Below, in pieces: positions 42,317 through 51,615 of a DNA stretch of 64,000 nt. Under the pieces are notes generated by a model. That model saw only the letters and a list, made by a program, of their open reading frames with translations. It ran no database searches and was not told where the DNA came from. The position numbers and the translations under genes were made by a program. The DNA is from Thiomicrorhabdus xiamenensis (lineage in GTDB: Bacteria > Pseudomonadota > Gammaproteobacteria > Thiomicrospirales > Thiomicrospiraceae): the NCBI RefSeq assembly GCF_013282625.1, contig NZ_CP054020.1:310001-374000 (forward strand), given 5' to 3'. The stretch's first letter is position 1; the number at the start of each line of letters is the position of its first letter.

Positions 42317-42964
42317 ATGGAAGAGACAACTGTTATTGGATTGCCACGTTTGAATGAAGCCGCACCGGCATTTGATGCGGAAACGACTCACGGCCGTAAA
42401 ACGCTTGAAGATTACAAGGGCAAATGGCTGATCCTTTTCTCTCACCCGGCAGACTTTACTCCGGTTTGTACGACGGAATTCATGGCTTTCCAGGAGCGTA
42501 AAGACAAATTTGACGCGATGAACTGCGAACTGCTGGGGCTTTCTATCGACTCGCATCACTCGCACAACGCCTGGGTACTGAACATCAAGGAGAAATTCGG
42601 TGTTGATATCCAGTTCCCGATTATTGCGGATCTGGACATGAAGGTCGCTAAGGCTTACGGCATGATTCACGAAGCGGCAGCGGATACTTCTGCGGTTCGT
42701 GCGACCTTTATTATCGATCCGGAAGGGATTCTTCGTGCGATGGTTTACTACCCAATGAGTAACGGCCGTCAGATAGACGAGTTTGTCCGTCTTCTTGAAG
42801 CGATGCAGACGTCTGACGCTAACGCTTGTGCGACGCCTGAAAACTGGCGTAAAGGCGAGAAAGTGATCGTTCCTCCGGCGGCAACTGTTGAAGAAGCGAA
42901 GCAGCGTATGACTTCAGGTGAATACGAGTGTGTGGATTTCTACTTCTGCAAAAAATCTCTGTAA
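42317..42964 (+). CDS. 1-Cys (Prx6-type) peroxiredoxin
   Basis: A 215-residue thioredoxin-fold peroxidase. The peroxidatic Cys is in HPADFTPVCTTE (about Cys47); the Prx6 class is suggested by length, the long C-terminal domain and SIDSHHSHNAW. Additional Cys near the C-terminus (CVDFYFC) may serve as resolving cysteines. AAGGAG is six bases before ATG 42317; ATG 42314 is the alternative. It reduces H2O2 and alkyl hydroperoxides. Confidence 0.92.
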   Translation: MEETTVIGLPRLNEAAPAFDAETTHGRKTLEDYKGKWLILFSHPADFTPVCTTEFMAFQERKDKFDAMNCELLGLSIDSHHSHNAWVLNIKEKFGVDIQFPIIADLDMKVAKAYGMIHEAAADTSAVRATFIIDPEGILRAMVYYPMSNGRQIDEFVRLLEAMQTSDANACATPENWRKGEKVIVPPAATVEEAKQRMTSGEYECVDFYFCKKSL

Positions 42965-42988
42965 TTGACAGAGACACTCGGTTTAAAA

Positions 42989-43002
42989 CGGTTCTAGAAC
43001 CG
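42989..43002. other. 14-bp perfect palindrome past the peroxiredoxin gene
   Basis: CGGTTCTAGAACCG is self-complementary and lies 25 bases past the peroxiredoxin stop, before the terminator. Probably part of the 3' RNA structure. Confidence 0.5.
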
Positions 43003-43013
43003 GTTTTCTGATA

Positions 43014-43049
43014 AAGCCACAGTCGAGTTCGCTTGGCTGTGGTTTTTTT
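43014..43049 (+). terminator. terminator after peroxiredoxin
   Basis: CCACAG / CTGTGG core with adjacent pairs and a T7 run. Confidence 0.8.
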
Positions 43050-43105
43050 ATAACAAGAACGCCTTGTTGCGGTTTAGCCGAGACAGGTACTACAGGGATA
43101 TACAG

Positions 43106-43579
43106 ATGACATCAGTACGAAAATTCGGATATTTCATGGCTGCGATGGCATTGAGCTTGAGCAGCTTCAGTGTCGCCGCGCAAAGTGTGCCGGCAACGGA
43201 ATTTCAGGACCAATTCGAGGAGTCGATTGCATTGAATGCGCAAACGACATGGGTACTGCTATCGAGTGATAAAGCTTCCGGAAAACTGGTCAAAGACAGT
43301 TTGGATGCGCTAGGGCTGGAAGATCTTGAAGCGAAAAAAGGACTGTACATTGCCGATGTTTCGGCCATGCCGAGCCTGATTACCAAGATGTTTGCTCTGC
43401 CGAAAATGAAAAAATACGCTTTTCAAATGGCCGTCGTCAACGACGAAAGCCAATTGCAGGCATGGCCTAGAGAGGCCGAAAAAGTCAGTGCGATTCGGCT
43501 GAATGCGCTGGAGATTACATCGGTCGAGTATTTTGACTCTGCCGAAGCTCTGCAAGCCTGGATTAAACAGCAGTTTTAA
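43106..43579 (+). CDS. secreted protein of unknown function
   Basis: A 157-residue exported protein: signal peptide about 1-25 (ending VAAQ). The mature part (about 132 residues) alternates strands and helices, with WVLLSSDKASGK and GLYIADVSAMPSLITKM blocks reminiscent of a thioredoxin-like fold without CXXC. I do not recognise the family. ATG 43106 has AGGG about eight bases upstream. Flanked by terminators on both sides, so monocistronic. Confidence 0.65.
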   Translation: MTSVRKFGYFMAAMALSLSSFSVAAQSVPATEFQDQFEESIALNAQTTWVLLSSDKASGKLVKDSLDALGLEDLEAKKGLYIADVSAMPSLITKMFALPKMKKYAFQMAVVNDESQLQAWPREAEKVSAIRLNALEITSVEYFDSAEALQAWIKQQF

Positions 43580-43603
43580 GCGGCCGTTCTATATTCATTG
43601 CGG

Positions 43604-44620
43604 TTAAACGTCGCTCTCTTGCGGCGTTTTTTTTTGCCAGCCCGAAGTTGCGGGCTCGACTTCGTAAGCGGCCCAGCGGGCAAATTCCGAGCGACGCATA
43701 CAGTCGGTACGAACTTTTTCCTGTCCTGCTTTGCGGACAAAGATCACAAACTCTTTTTCACCGACGTTAAAGTCGTCTTCAACCAGTTCGACAATCTGTC
43801 GTACACTCCAGTTCTTACCAACTGCGCCATTGCTGTAATAGGCTCCGACTTCAAGCTTTTCCGGGGCGATCGGCGGTGCCGGTTCCCATAGATGAGTCAG
43901 TTCGAGAATGCGTTTGACTTCCTGTTCATTGATGTCGACAAAATTATCAATCTTAGCCAGGGCGCTGAGAAAGTCCTCGTATGACAGCTCTGGGCGGACT
44001 ATAGGCAAAGAGTCGGCGTTCTTTTTGAAATGATTGGAGGCCAGGTAGATCGGATAGCGTTTATGGCTGAAACTGTGAAACAGCACGCCGGTCGCAAGTA
44101 AGATCAGCAGGTTCACCGAAAGCGGGTAGAGTAAAAAGTCGTAATTGATTTCCCCCATCTGGTGGGTTTGCGCGGCGAAAACCACGGTCAGCGCCGTCGC
44201 GCCTCCGGGCGGGTGCAAACAGCCCAGAGCGTACATGGCAAAAATACTCAGGCTGACGGCCGCAGCGATCAGCACCAGAGGGTCGAGCAGACTGCTCAAA
44301 TACAGTGTCAGAGTGATTCCGACCAGCGCAGAAACCAGATGGCTGCCGAAAACCGGCCACGGCTGCGACATGGAACCATGCGGTGCGGCGAACAGTAAAA
44401 CCGCCGAGGCGCCGATGGATGCGGTCATCAACCAGGCACTCTCCGGCGGCGCCCAGTGGTGGCTGATGACCGCCACGGCCAGAACGCCGAAGAACCCGCC
44501 TAATGATGAGTACAGTCTTTCATGAAGGGAATCTCTTCGCGAAGTCGGCGCCATAAAGGCGTGCAGGTGCATTAACCAGCGCCGGTTTATAAGCGGTTTA
44601 ATGATCCCCTTTAATCGCAC
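43604..44620 (-). CDS. HPP family membrane protein
   Basis: A 338-residue protein. The N-terminal half has about five hydrophobic segments and the signature LGCLHPPGGATAL (about 130-142), which names the HPP family; members are proposed nitrite or anion transporters of plastids and bacteria. The C-terminal about 150 residues are soluble and without assignment; they do not look like the CBS domains often fused to HPP. GTG 44620 has AGGAG nine bases upstream; longer TTG starts lack support. Confidence 0.78.
   Translation of the reverse strand: MRLKGIIKPLINRRWLMHLHAFMAPTSRRDSLHERLYSSLGGFFGVLAVAVISHHWAPPESAWLMTASIGASAVLLFAAPHGSMSQPWPVFGSHLVSALVGITLTLYLSSLLDPLVLIAAAVSLSIFAMYALGCLHPPGGATALTVVFAAQTHQMGEINYDFLLYPLSVNLLILLATGVLFHSFSHKRYPIYLASNHFKKNADSLPIVRPELSYEDFLSALAKIDNFVDINEQEVKRILELTHLWEPAPPIAPEKLEVGAYYSNGAVGKNWSVRQIVELVEDDFNVGEKEFVIFVRKAGQEKVRTDCMRRSEFARWAAYEVEPATSGWQKKTPQESDV
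43606..43635 (+). terminator. terminator of the secreted protein gene
   Basis: AAACGTCGC / GCGGCGTTT with T9. It overlaps the 3' end of the convergent HPP gene. Confidence 0.85.
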
Positions 44621-44831
44621 CTGTTTGCTCTCCTGTGCATTACCCGAAAACGGCCACTTTGCCGTTGATCGGATTAATTCTATCAAGCTTTGTCCGGCCT
44701 CACTACAAGACCGGTAAAAACTTTACAGCGTTTAATGGCTTGCTAGTGCTTTGAATATAAAGCATTTTGCTTGCATGAGTTTATTGGCGTCTCTATAATG
44801 GCGACACGTTGTGTATTTTGGGGAATATCGA

Positions 44832-45641
44832 GTGGATAAGCATCAACCAGAACATCTGGTGCAATCCTTTTTGCTGGGCTCTCGTCAGACCCGTTCCGGA
44901 CAGCGCCGTCTTGAACTTTTGAATAAGCTGTCTTCTCTGGGTTCTTTGTCTAAAGCCGCCAAAGCGTGCGGAATGAGTTACAAGGGTGCATGGCAGGCGA
45001 TCGAAGCGATGACCGAAGCGGCCGGCGAAAAAATCGTCATAGCACAGAAAGGCGGTTCCGGTGGTGGCGGTATGGAGTTAACCGAGGCGGGCAAGCAGCT
45101 GCTGAACGCTTATTTGCTGTTTCAGGAACAGATGCAGCATTGGATGCGTCACCTTGAAGAGCTCTCTCCGGGGGTGTTGTCGCAACTTGATATTATGAGG
45201 AAAATCTCGATGAAAACCAGTGCGCGAAATCTGTTTCATGGGACGGTCAAATCAGTTAAAAAGGGCGAGGTCAACTGTGAGGTTGTGCTTTCGGTCGGAA
45301 AGGAAACCGAGGTTGTCGCCCAAGTGACGCCAAGCAGTCTTGAGCGTCTGGGGCTGGATATCGGCAGCGAGGCTTACGCGTTGATTAAAGCGAGCTGGGT
45401 GCTGCTTGCCGAAGATATCGACGGTAAATTCAAAACCTCGGCTCGAAATCAGTTCTGCGGCAAGGTAGTGGAGATGGAGCAGGGGGCGGTTAACAGCGAT
45501 GTTACCCTTGAACTTGAAGGCGGCAACAAGATTTCCGCCATAGTGACCAATGAGTCGGTCGTGACGCTGGGACTTGAGAAGGGCGGCAAGGCCTGCGCTT
45601 TGGTCAAGGCATCGCATGTTCTTCTGGCGGTGGCTGACTGA
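44832..45641 (+). CDS. modE: molybdate-responsive regulator ModE
   Basis: A 269-residue ModE: N-terminal winged helix (SLGSLSKAAKACGMSYKGAWQAIEAM, about 36-60, quoted in part) and two Mop/TOBE molybdate-binding domains beginning at MKTSARNLFHG and FKTSARNQFCG. It represses molybdate uptake genes when molybdate is bound. GTG 44832 is supported by GGGGA eight bases upstream. Adjacent to modABC. Confidence 0.94.
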   Translation: MDKHQPEHLVQSFLLGSRQTRSGQRRLELLNKLSSLGSLSKAAKACGMSYKGAWQAIEAMTEAAGEKIVIAQKGGSGGGGMELTEAGKQLLNAYLLFQEQMQHWMRHLEELSPGVLSQLDIMRKISMKTSARNLFHGTVKSVKKGEVNCEVVLSVGKETEVVAQVTPSSLERLGLDIGSEAYALIKASWVLLAEDIDGKFKTSARNQFCGKVVEMEQGAVNSDVTLELEGGNKISAIVTNESVVTLGLEKGGKACALVKASHVLLAVAD

Positions 45642-45671
45642 TTTTTAAGCGATCCGTTTGCCAGGCGTATC

Positions 45672-45702
45672 AAATTCCCGATTGGTTTCGGGAATTTTTT
45701 TG
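45672..45702 (+). terminator. terminator after modE
   Basis: AAATTCCCGA / TCGGGAATTT with a T7 run. Confidence 0.88.
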
Positions 45703-45707
45703 AAATT

Positions 45708-45732
45708 CGATATATAAGTAACTACATATAAC
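45708..45732 (+). promoter_or_regulatory. ModE operator upstream of modA
   Basis: CGATATAT (45708-45715) and ATATAAC (45726-45732) form an imperfect palindrome resembling the E. coli modA operator (CGTTATAT, then ATAACG). It lies 26 bases before the modA start. Confidence 0.65.
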
Positions 45733-45757
45733 TTTAAGTTGTGAAAGGTGAGAAGAG

Positions 45758-46525
45758 ATGAAAAAGACATATTTAGCAGCGGTTTTGGCCGGAACTCTAG
45801 GGATTTTTTATAGCGCGATGGCTCTGGCCGAGACCGCAACCATTGCGGTCGCGGCGAACTTTACCAAAACCATTGAAAAGGTCGGTGAGCAGTTTACGAA
45901 AGAGACCGGGCATAGCGTGAAATTCTCCTTTGGGCCAACCGGTAAGCTCTATGCGCAGATTAAAAACGGCGCGCCTTTTGATGCCTTTTTCGGTGCCGAC
46001 GAGCGTCGTCCTTTGAAAACCGTTGAAGATGGCTTGGGTGTTAAGCAGAGTTATTTTGTGTATGCGCAGGGACAGATTGCTCTGTACAGCGCCCAGTACC
46101 CGGTTAAAGAGCAGCCGCTGGAAGTACTGAAAGAAGCGAAATTCAACCATTTGGCGATCGCAAATCCACGTACTGCGCCATACGGCGAACGTGCCCAAGC
46201 GTTTCTGAAAAGTAAAGGATTGTACGACGGCGTTAAAAAGAAGCTGGTTAACGGGGAAAGTATCGCGCATGCTTTCCAGTATGTTGCTACCGACAATGCT
46301 CCGATCGGTTTTGTTGCGTTGTCGCAGTTGGTTGACCCGCAGAGTCCCGTCTATCAGAAAGGGCAGTATTGGATTGTTCCACAGCAGGAGTATGCGCCGA
46401 TCAAGCAAGGGGCCTTGATTCTGAAACGTGGTGAAAATAATGCTGCAGCCAAGGCTTTTATGGCGTTCATTAAAACGCCGCAGGCATTAGAAATTATCCA
46501 CTCTTACGGCTATAGTACGCCTTAA
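45758..46525 (+). CDS. modA: molybdate-binding periplasmic protein
   Basis: A 255-residue substrate-binding protein. Signal peptide about 1-25 (ending ALA), then TIAVAANFTKTIEKV, FGPTGKLYAQIKNGAPFDAFFGADERRP, and a C-terminal block with AFMAFIKTPQALEIIHSYGY. Delivers molybdate/tungstate to ModBC. AGAAG precedes the start. Confidence 0.95.
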   Translation: MKKTYLAAVLAGTLGIFYSAMALAETATIAVAANFTKTIEKVGEQFTKETGHSVKFSFGPTGKLYAQIKNGAPFDAFFGADERRPLKTVEDGLGVKQSYFVYAQGQIALYSAQYPVKEQPLEVLKEAKFNHLAIANPRTAPYGERAQAFLKSKGLYDGVKKKLVNGESIAHAFQYVATDNAPIGFVALSQLVDPQSPVYQKGQYWIVPQQEYAPIKQGALILKRGENNAAAKAFMAFIKTPQALEIIHSYGYSTP

Positions 46526-46553
46526 GTTAAATTCTGCATTGCAGATTGTCTGA

Positions 46554-46628
46554 AACCACGAAAGACGCATCGAACGCAAGGATGATTATAATCTTTGTGT
46601 TCGCTGCAAAATTCGTGGTTCGTTTTTT
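46554..46628 (+). terminator. attenuator-like two-part hairpin between modA and modB
   Basis: An outer stem AACCACGAA / TTCGTGGTT (46554-46562 with 46612-46620) encloses an inner 13-bp stem (46571-46583 with 46591-46603, two G-U pairs), followed by T6 at 46623-46628. It would lower modBC expression relative to modA. Confidence 0.65.
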
Positions 46629-46639
46629 CTATGGGTTGA

Positions 46640-47341
46640 ATGAAGATGGTTGAAATTTTTGGTGTCGAAGTCAGTCTGGAGCCGATCTGGCTGACCCTGG
46701 AGGTCGCCGCCTGGACAACGGCTATTTTGTTGCTGATCGGTACTCCGCTGGCCTGGTGGATGGCGCGGATGCAGAATTCGTCGAAAATCGTACTGGAAGC
46801 GCTGGTGGCTCTGCCTTTGGTCTTGCCGCCGACGGTTCTTGGGTTCTACCTGCTGATTATTCTCAACCCGAACGGCTATGTTACCGAATTTCTGCGTTTT
46901 TTCGGTTACGAAGGGCAGTTGACCTTTACCAAGCAGGGACTGATAGTCGGTTCGGTTTTTTATTCTCTGCCGTTTGCGGTACAGCCGCTGATGCATGCGT
47001 TCGAAGCGGTGCCGCAAAAGCTGCTGGATGCGGCAGCGACTTTGCGCGCCGGGGTGTTGGATCGCTTCTTCAGTATTGTGCTGCCGCTTTCCCAGCGCGG
47101 CTTTCTGGTCGCTGCGACGCTGACGTTTGCACATACCGTCGGCGAATTCGGAGTAGTCTTGATGCTCGGCGGCAATGTACCGGGTGAGACGCGAATGGTG
47201 TCAATCGATATTTTCGACCATGTGGAAAGCTTGGAATACGATCAGGCACACATACTATCGGCAATGATGCTGATCTTCTCGCTGCTGGTTCTTATGCTGG
47301 TGTACGGTATAAACCGTCGATTCGGTGTAAAGGTTGGCTAG
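46640..47341 (+). CDS. modB: molybdate ABC transporter permease
   Basis: A 233-residue membrane protein with about five transmembrane helices. The ABC-permease EAA-like loop is EAVPQKLLDAAATLRAG (about 118-134). Start ATG 46640 or 46646. Confidence 0.94.
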   Translation: MKMVEIFGVEVSLEPIWLTLEVAAWTTAILLLIGTPLAWWMARMQNSSKIVLEALVALPLVLPPTVLGFYLLIILNPNGYVTEFLRFFGYEGQLTFTKQGLIVGSVFYSLPFAVQPLMHAFEAVPQKLLDAAATLRAGVLDRFFSIVLPLSQRGFLVAATLTFAHTVGEFGVVLMLGGNVPGETRMVSIDIFDHVESLEYDQAHILSAMMLIFSLLVLMLVYGINRRFGVKVG

Positions 47342-47470
47342 ATTGCGCTAAAAACTCAGCCTTCTTGATTGCTCATTCGCAGATTTATGGATTGATGTAT
47401 TTCGCGCTGAGTGCCTTGATGGCTAAATTTTTATCCGCACTCTCGATTGAGACGTTTAAATGGAAAAAAT

Positions 47471-48542
47471 ATGACTGCTTTGCGCGGAAATTTAAGATTA
47501 AAACTCGGCCATTTCGAGCTTGATTCAGGTGATTTTGAACTGCCGTTACAGGGTGTCACGGTACTATTCGGGCGTTCCGGATCGGGCAAGTCGACGCTGC
47601 TTAGAGCGATCAGCGGGCTGGATAAGAACACGTGCGGTAGCCTGTATTTTGCCGAGCAGTGCTGGCAGGAAGGCAAGAAGGTATTGGCGCCGCAGCGGCG
47701 TCATATCGGTTTTGTGTTTCAGGATGCGGCCTTGTTCCCGCATATGACTGTGCGTCAGAATCTGATGTATGCCTTGAAACGTCTGCCGAAGGGCGTTGCA
47801 CAACCGGATTTTGACGACATAGTGACGCGTGTCGGTATTGCCGACAAGCTTGATCGCGGAGTGAATTTCCTGTCCGGTGGGGAGAAACAACGCGTGGCGA
47901 TCGCGCGCGCGCTGCTGACCAGTCCGCAACTGTTGTGCATGGATGAGCCTTTGTCGGCTCTGGATTGGCGCGCTAAAGCGGAGATGCTGACTCTAATCGA
48001 AGAGGTGTTGCAGGCCTATAAAATCCCGTTGCTCTATATCACCCATGCGCCGGCCGAAGTCGAGCGACTGGCCGATCGGATCGTGTTTATGCAACAGGGT
48101 AAAATTGAACGTGTCGAAACCCTGCAGCAGGCGTTGTCACGTCCCGATTCGCCGCTGTTTGACGACGAAGGGGTTGTTTCGGTTCTGGAAGGCGAACCGC
48201 AAGAGATTGAACACGGTTTGCGTCCGCTGAAAATGGGCACTCGAACGCTTTGGCTTTCCGATAGCAGTGAACTGCACAAGTCCAAAGTGCGGGTACGGGT
48301 TCTGGCCAGAGACGTTTCTCTGGCGCTTTCCGATCCGCAGCATCTAAGCATTATCAATCATCTGTCGGCGAGAGTGCTGGAGCTGATCCCCGGAAGGACA
48401 GCACCGTATGCTGGTGCGTTTGCAATTGGAAGACGGCCAGAAACTGTTTGCCGAGATTACCGAACATTCGGCCAAACGTCTGGAGATAACTCCCGGCCTT
48501 GAGTTGTTTGCCCTGATTAAATCGGTCGCTTTGGCGGAATAA
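47471..48542 (+). pseudogene. modC: modC with single-base frameshift
   Basis: ATPase of the molybdate transporter. Walker A GRSGSGKST, Q-loop VFQDAALFPHM, signature LSGGEKQR, Walker B LLCMDEPLSAL and a switch His are intact. The coding frame runs to LELIPG and then breaks at the C4 run 48388-48391. With one C fewer the frame continues through the canonical TOBE/Mop domain (LVRLQLEDGQKLFAEITEHS) to the stop at 48542. As written the protein ends out of frame at 48502. Either an assembly error or a real truncation; the ATPase core would survive. Confidence 0.85.
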
Positions 48543-48561
48543 GACACTCCGCCATGGGTGT

Positions 48562-49036
48562 TTATTGTGCCCGGTTTGAGGTTTCCAGCAGAAAAGGAAT
48601 CTGGATCTGTTTGCCGTCGTTCTGGGTCAGCATCAGCGTCAGTTGCCAGTACATCTTTTCGGCAGTACAGAAAGCAAGCATCGAGGTTCCGACCCCAGTG
48701 ATTCGGGCGGGTTGATGTTAAATGTACGCGGTTGTAGCCCATATACATATTGATGCCGGAAATATCCAGTTTCACTTCGGTCGGGTCAAGATTCTCCAGA
48801 TCCAGTTGAACACCCAGCGGGCGTGCGATTGGAATCGGCTGCGGGTCGATACGCAAAGTGACCTTGGCGCCTTGATGCTCGGTTGTGCAAGGGCCTTTAT
48901 GCAGGTTACAGTTTTCGACGGTCGGCCACTGATCGATGTCCCCTTGCGATTTCTTGTCGCATCCGGCAAGGAGTGAGGTCAAGGCCGTGAACAAGGCGAC
49001 GAATAAAATCCATCGGGTGCGGATACTCTTAAACAT
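48562..49036 (-). pseudogene. lipoprotein gene with single-base frameshift
   Basis: Lipoprotein of about 157 residues: signal peptide with lipobox LLAGC (Cys about 26), then CTTEHQGAKVTL and a beta-rich core (IDPQPIPIARPLGVQLDL). The frame breaks at the C4 run 48693-48696 on the plus strand; with one base fewer it continues (MLAFCTAEKMYWQLTLML) to a stop at 48562. As written the frame runs on to 48344 and overlaps modC. Family not recognised. It is convergent with modC. Confidence 0.7.
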
Positions 49037-49133
49037 TCTGATACTGTCTCCGGGAATTATCGCTTAATATTAGCGGCGCTCTTAGCTGCGCTCAAGCCCT
49101 GTTTTCGATTCGTCATCCGATCTTAAAGATATA

Positions 49134-49997
49134 TTAAGCTTCACGACGCTTCTGCGGACGACGCGGCTTTTTCAGCGGCTGGCAATGCGGGCAGAAAAAG
49201 CTGGCTCGCTGGTTGATGATCACTTTCTGAATGGTGTGCCCACAGTGCGGGCAGGCTTCACCTTCTTTGCCGTAAACATGGAGTTCCTGAGCAAAGTAGC
49301 CCGGTTTGCCTTCCGGACTCATAAAGTCTTTCAAGGTCGTTCCGCCCTGATGGACGGCTCTGCTCAGAACCGCTTTAATGTTGCCGACCAGAATTTCGCA
49401 CTGCTTTTGGTTCAGTTGATTGCCGGGCGTTTGCGGATGGATGCCGCTCAAGAACAGCGATTCGTTGGCGTAGATGTTGCCGGCTCCGACGACGATTTCG
49501 CTGTTCATGACCAAGCTTTTTACCGCAACCCGGCGATTATGCACCTTTTGATAGAAATAGCTGCCGTTAAAGGCGTCGTCAAACGGTTCCGGAGCCAGTT
49601 TGCCAAGCAGTTTATGCTCGTTGATTTCACCGGCTTCGACAGGGTGCCAGAGCACGGCTCCGAAGCGTCGCGGATCATTCAGGCGCAAAAGTTGTCCACT
49701 TGTTAACAAGATATCCACATGGTCGTGTTTCTGCACTGCTGCGTTTCTCGGCAGAACGCGCAAGGTGCCGGACATGCCAAGATGGATTATCAGTGTTCCG
49801 ACGGCGGTCTGCAGCAACAGGTATTTTCCACGGCGGCCGACGGACAGGATTTTCTGCCCGGTCAGTATTTCCGGCAGGCGCGGCTCGATCTCCCAACGTA
49901 GCTTAGGGGTTCGCAATATCACCGCTTCGATGGTTTCCTGATCGCAGGCCGGTGCGATACCGCGGCGGGTGGTTTCAACTTCGGGTAATTCTGGCAT
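49134..49997 (-). CDS. mutM: formamidopyrimidine-DNA glycosylase
   Basis: A 287-residue bifunctional DNA glycosylase/AP lyase that removes 8-oxoguanine. The N-terminal MPELPEVE gives the catalytic Pro2 and Glu3; GRRGKYLLL contains the beta-elimination Lys (about 58). The H2TH region has EIVVGAGNIYANE (about 172). The zinc finger is CPHCGHTIQ with FFCPHCQ (about 250-276). Confidence 0.96.
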   Translation of the reverse strand: MPELPEVETTRRGIAPACDQETIEAVILRTPKLRWEIEPRLPEILTGQKILSVGRRGKYLLLQTAVGTLIIHLGMSGTLRVLPRNAAVQKHDHVDILLTSGQLLRLNDPRRFGAVLWHPVEAGEINEHKLLGKLAPEPFDDAFNGSYFYQKVHNRRVAVKSLVMNSEIVVGAGNIYANESLFLSGIHPQTPGNQLNQKQCEILVGNIKAVLSRAVHQGGTTLKDFMSPEGKPGYFAQELHVYGKEGEACPHCGHTIQKVIINQRASFFCPHCQPLKKPRRPQKRREA

Positions 49998-50161
49998 GAC
50001 AATCGCTTAATGATTTTTAAAGCGCTCATTATATTGGAATTTTGGCACCCGGTCGGCATTTGCCGGAAATGGAGTGATTTGAATTCGACTGGCAGATTTG
50101 AGATTCCGGTCGATATAGGAAATAACAGCACAAAAAATACTCCGCATAGGAGGTAGAGATC

Positions 50162-50362
50162 ATGAGACAGTTTAATATTGAATTTAACGGCTATGATTAT
50201 GTAGTCGTAGAACAGGGGCGGGTAATCGTTGCCTTTTCGACTCTGGAAGATGCGTTCGAGGCTAAAAGAGAGTTTGAAGAAAAGCCTGCTTGCAGCATTG
50301 ATTTGAAAGTTCCGCCGGCGATGCGCCTGGCTAAAATGCAGCTATATGGCGTTGCTTCGTAG
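50162..50362 (+). CDS. small protein of unknown function
   Basis: A 66-residue protein with a good AGGAGG ribosome site eight bases before the ATG. No transmembrane segment, no Cys motif apart from one Cys, and a strand-helix-strand pattern (DYVVVEQGRVIVAF, then LEDAFEAKREFEEK). Not recognised. It stands alone. Confidence 0.65.
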   Translation: MRQFNIEFNGYDYVVVEQGRVIVAFSTLEDAFEAKREFEEKPACSIDLKVPPAMRLAKMQLYGVAS

Positions 50363-50577
50363 GGCATAAACCGATTACGGGAAGCAATCTTCGGACATAA
50401 CGGGATACCTGAACTATTGTTGAGATAACCTTAACTAATCCTGATTTAGTCGGTAAGTTTCACATCACTGCTTTTCCCATGTTATTTTCAATAACTGTGT
50501 GATATTTAAACGAAAATGATCTATAAGTTTTTTGGGTATTCTCAGGCATACAAAAGAACAACGGTTAGGACAGACAA

Positions 50578-50814
50578 GTGAGCTGGTTAAAGAAAGGCGG
50601 GTTGATTCTATATGGGATAGTGTTGATTCTTGGCGGCCTGCAAGTGATTTTTGAAGGCCATCTGTCGCAAGCTGGAGTATCGGATAGCATTCATCAATTT
50701 AACGGAATAGAGCGAATTATGGGATTGTTGCCGATTCTGTTTGGCGGGCTGGTTATCTATCTGGTGTTTAACAAAAAAGATGGTGAGCAAAATGAAGACA
50801 ACCCAAGAGATTAG
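50578..50814 (+). CDS. small two-helix membrane protein
   Basis: A 78-residue protein with GTG start, AGGA about eight bases upstream, and two hydrophobic segments (about 7-26 and 48-66), with a charged tail KKDGEQNEDN. Not recognised. Confidence 0.55.
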   Translation: MSWLKKGGLILYGIVLILGGLQVIFEGHLSQAGVSDSIHQFNGIERIMGLLPILFGGLVIYLVFNKKDGEQNEDNPRD

Positions 50815-50867
50815 ACATGAGGGTAAACGTGCAAGATAGGCACGATAATAGTAGCTATATATCAGAT

Positions 50868-50896
50868 AAAAAAAAACCCGATCTTGTGGATCGGGT
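50868..50896 (-). terminator. terminator after rpmG
   Basis: On the minus strand ACCCGATC / GATCGGGT with a T8 run after it, 24 bases past the rpmG stop. Confidence 0.88.
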
Positions 50897-50919
50897 CTCT
50901 CAAGGTAATCTGGGTAAGA

Positions 50920-51072
50920 TTACTTGATTTTCGCTTCTTTGAACAAGACGTGTTTACGAACGATTGGATCGTATTTCTTGATCTCGAATTTACCAGCCAT
51001 GTTCTTCTTATTCTTATCAGTCGTATAGTAATAAGCAGACTCAGTTGACTTTAGTTTGATCTTATCGCGCAT
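50920..51072 (-). CDS. rpmG: 50S ribosomal protein L33
   Basis: A 50-residue basic ribosomal protein, [20 protein letters not shown] start, [19 protein letters not shown] end. The zinc-finger Cys of some L33 paralogues are absent. It follows rpmB with an 11-base gap, the usual rpmB-rpmG pair. Confidence 0.95.
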   Translation of the reverse strand: MRDKIKLKSTESAYYYTTDKNKKNMAGKFEIKKYDPIVRKHVLFKEAKIK

Positions 51073-51083
51073 GATTAGTCTCC

Positions 51084-51320
51084 TTAGACCTTCTCACCAC
51101 GTGAACGCATATCAGCGATCACAGCGTCAATACCGTTCTTGTCGATGATGCGCATACCAGCAGTTGATACGCGTAGTTTTACAAAACGGCTCTCAGCTTC
51201 CGACCAGAAACGGTGCGACTGCAGGTTAGGCAGGAAGCGACGACGAGTTTTACGGTGAGAGTGGGAAACATTGTTACCGACTACAGGACGCTTACCTGTT
51301 ACTTGGCATACTCTAGACAT
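51084..51320 (-). CDS. rpmB: 50S ribosomal protein L28
   Basis: A 78-residue L28: [20 protein letters not shown] start, [14 protein letters not shown] core, [13 protein letters not shown] end. First gene of rpmB-rpmG. Confidence 0.96.
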   Translation of the reverse strand: MSRVCQVTGKRPVVGNNVSHSHRKTRRRFLPNLQSHRFWSEAESRFVKLRVSTAGMRIIDKNGIDAVIADMRSRGEKV

Positions 51321-51615
51321 TTCTCAATCCCTTCTAGTATATGAATGCTCAGTTAATTGATTGAATTAATTGAGAATTCGTTAAATAAAAATATTCGAAT
51401 ATTTCTATATTTATTTGCCCTCACAAAGGGAGGCGATAAATAAGAACGCGGAATTTTACAAGAACATTTAATGAATTGCAATCATTTCCAATGATTTAAC
51501 TCGCGTCTCTGTAAAACCCACGGGGTACGGCAAAAAAATAACTGGATTTCAATAGTTTAATTATCCGCTGGGGCTATTGTAAGGCTTGGATATGCCGGCT
51601 ATTCAGTCGTCGATT

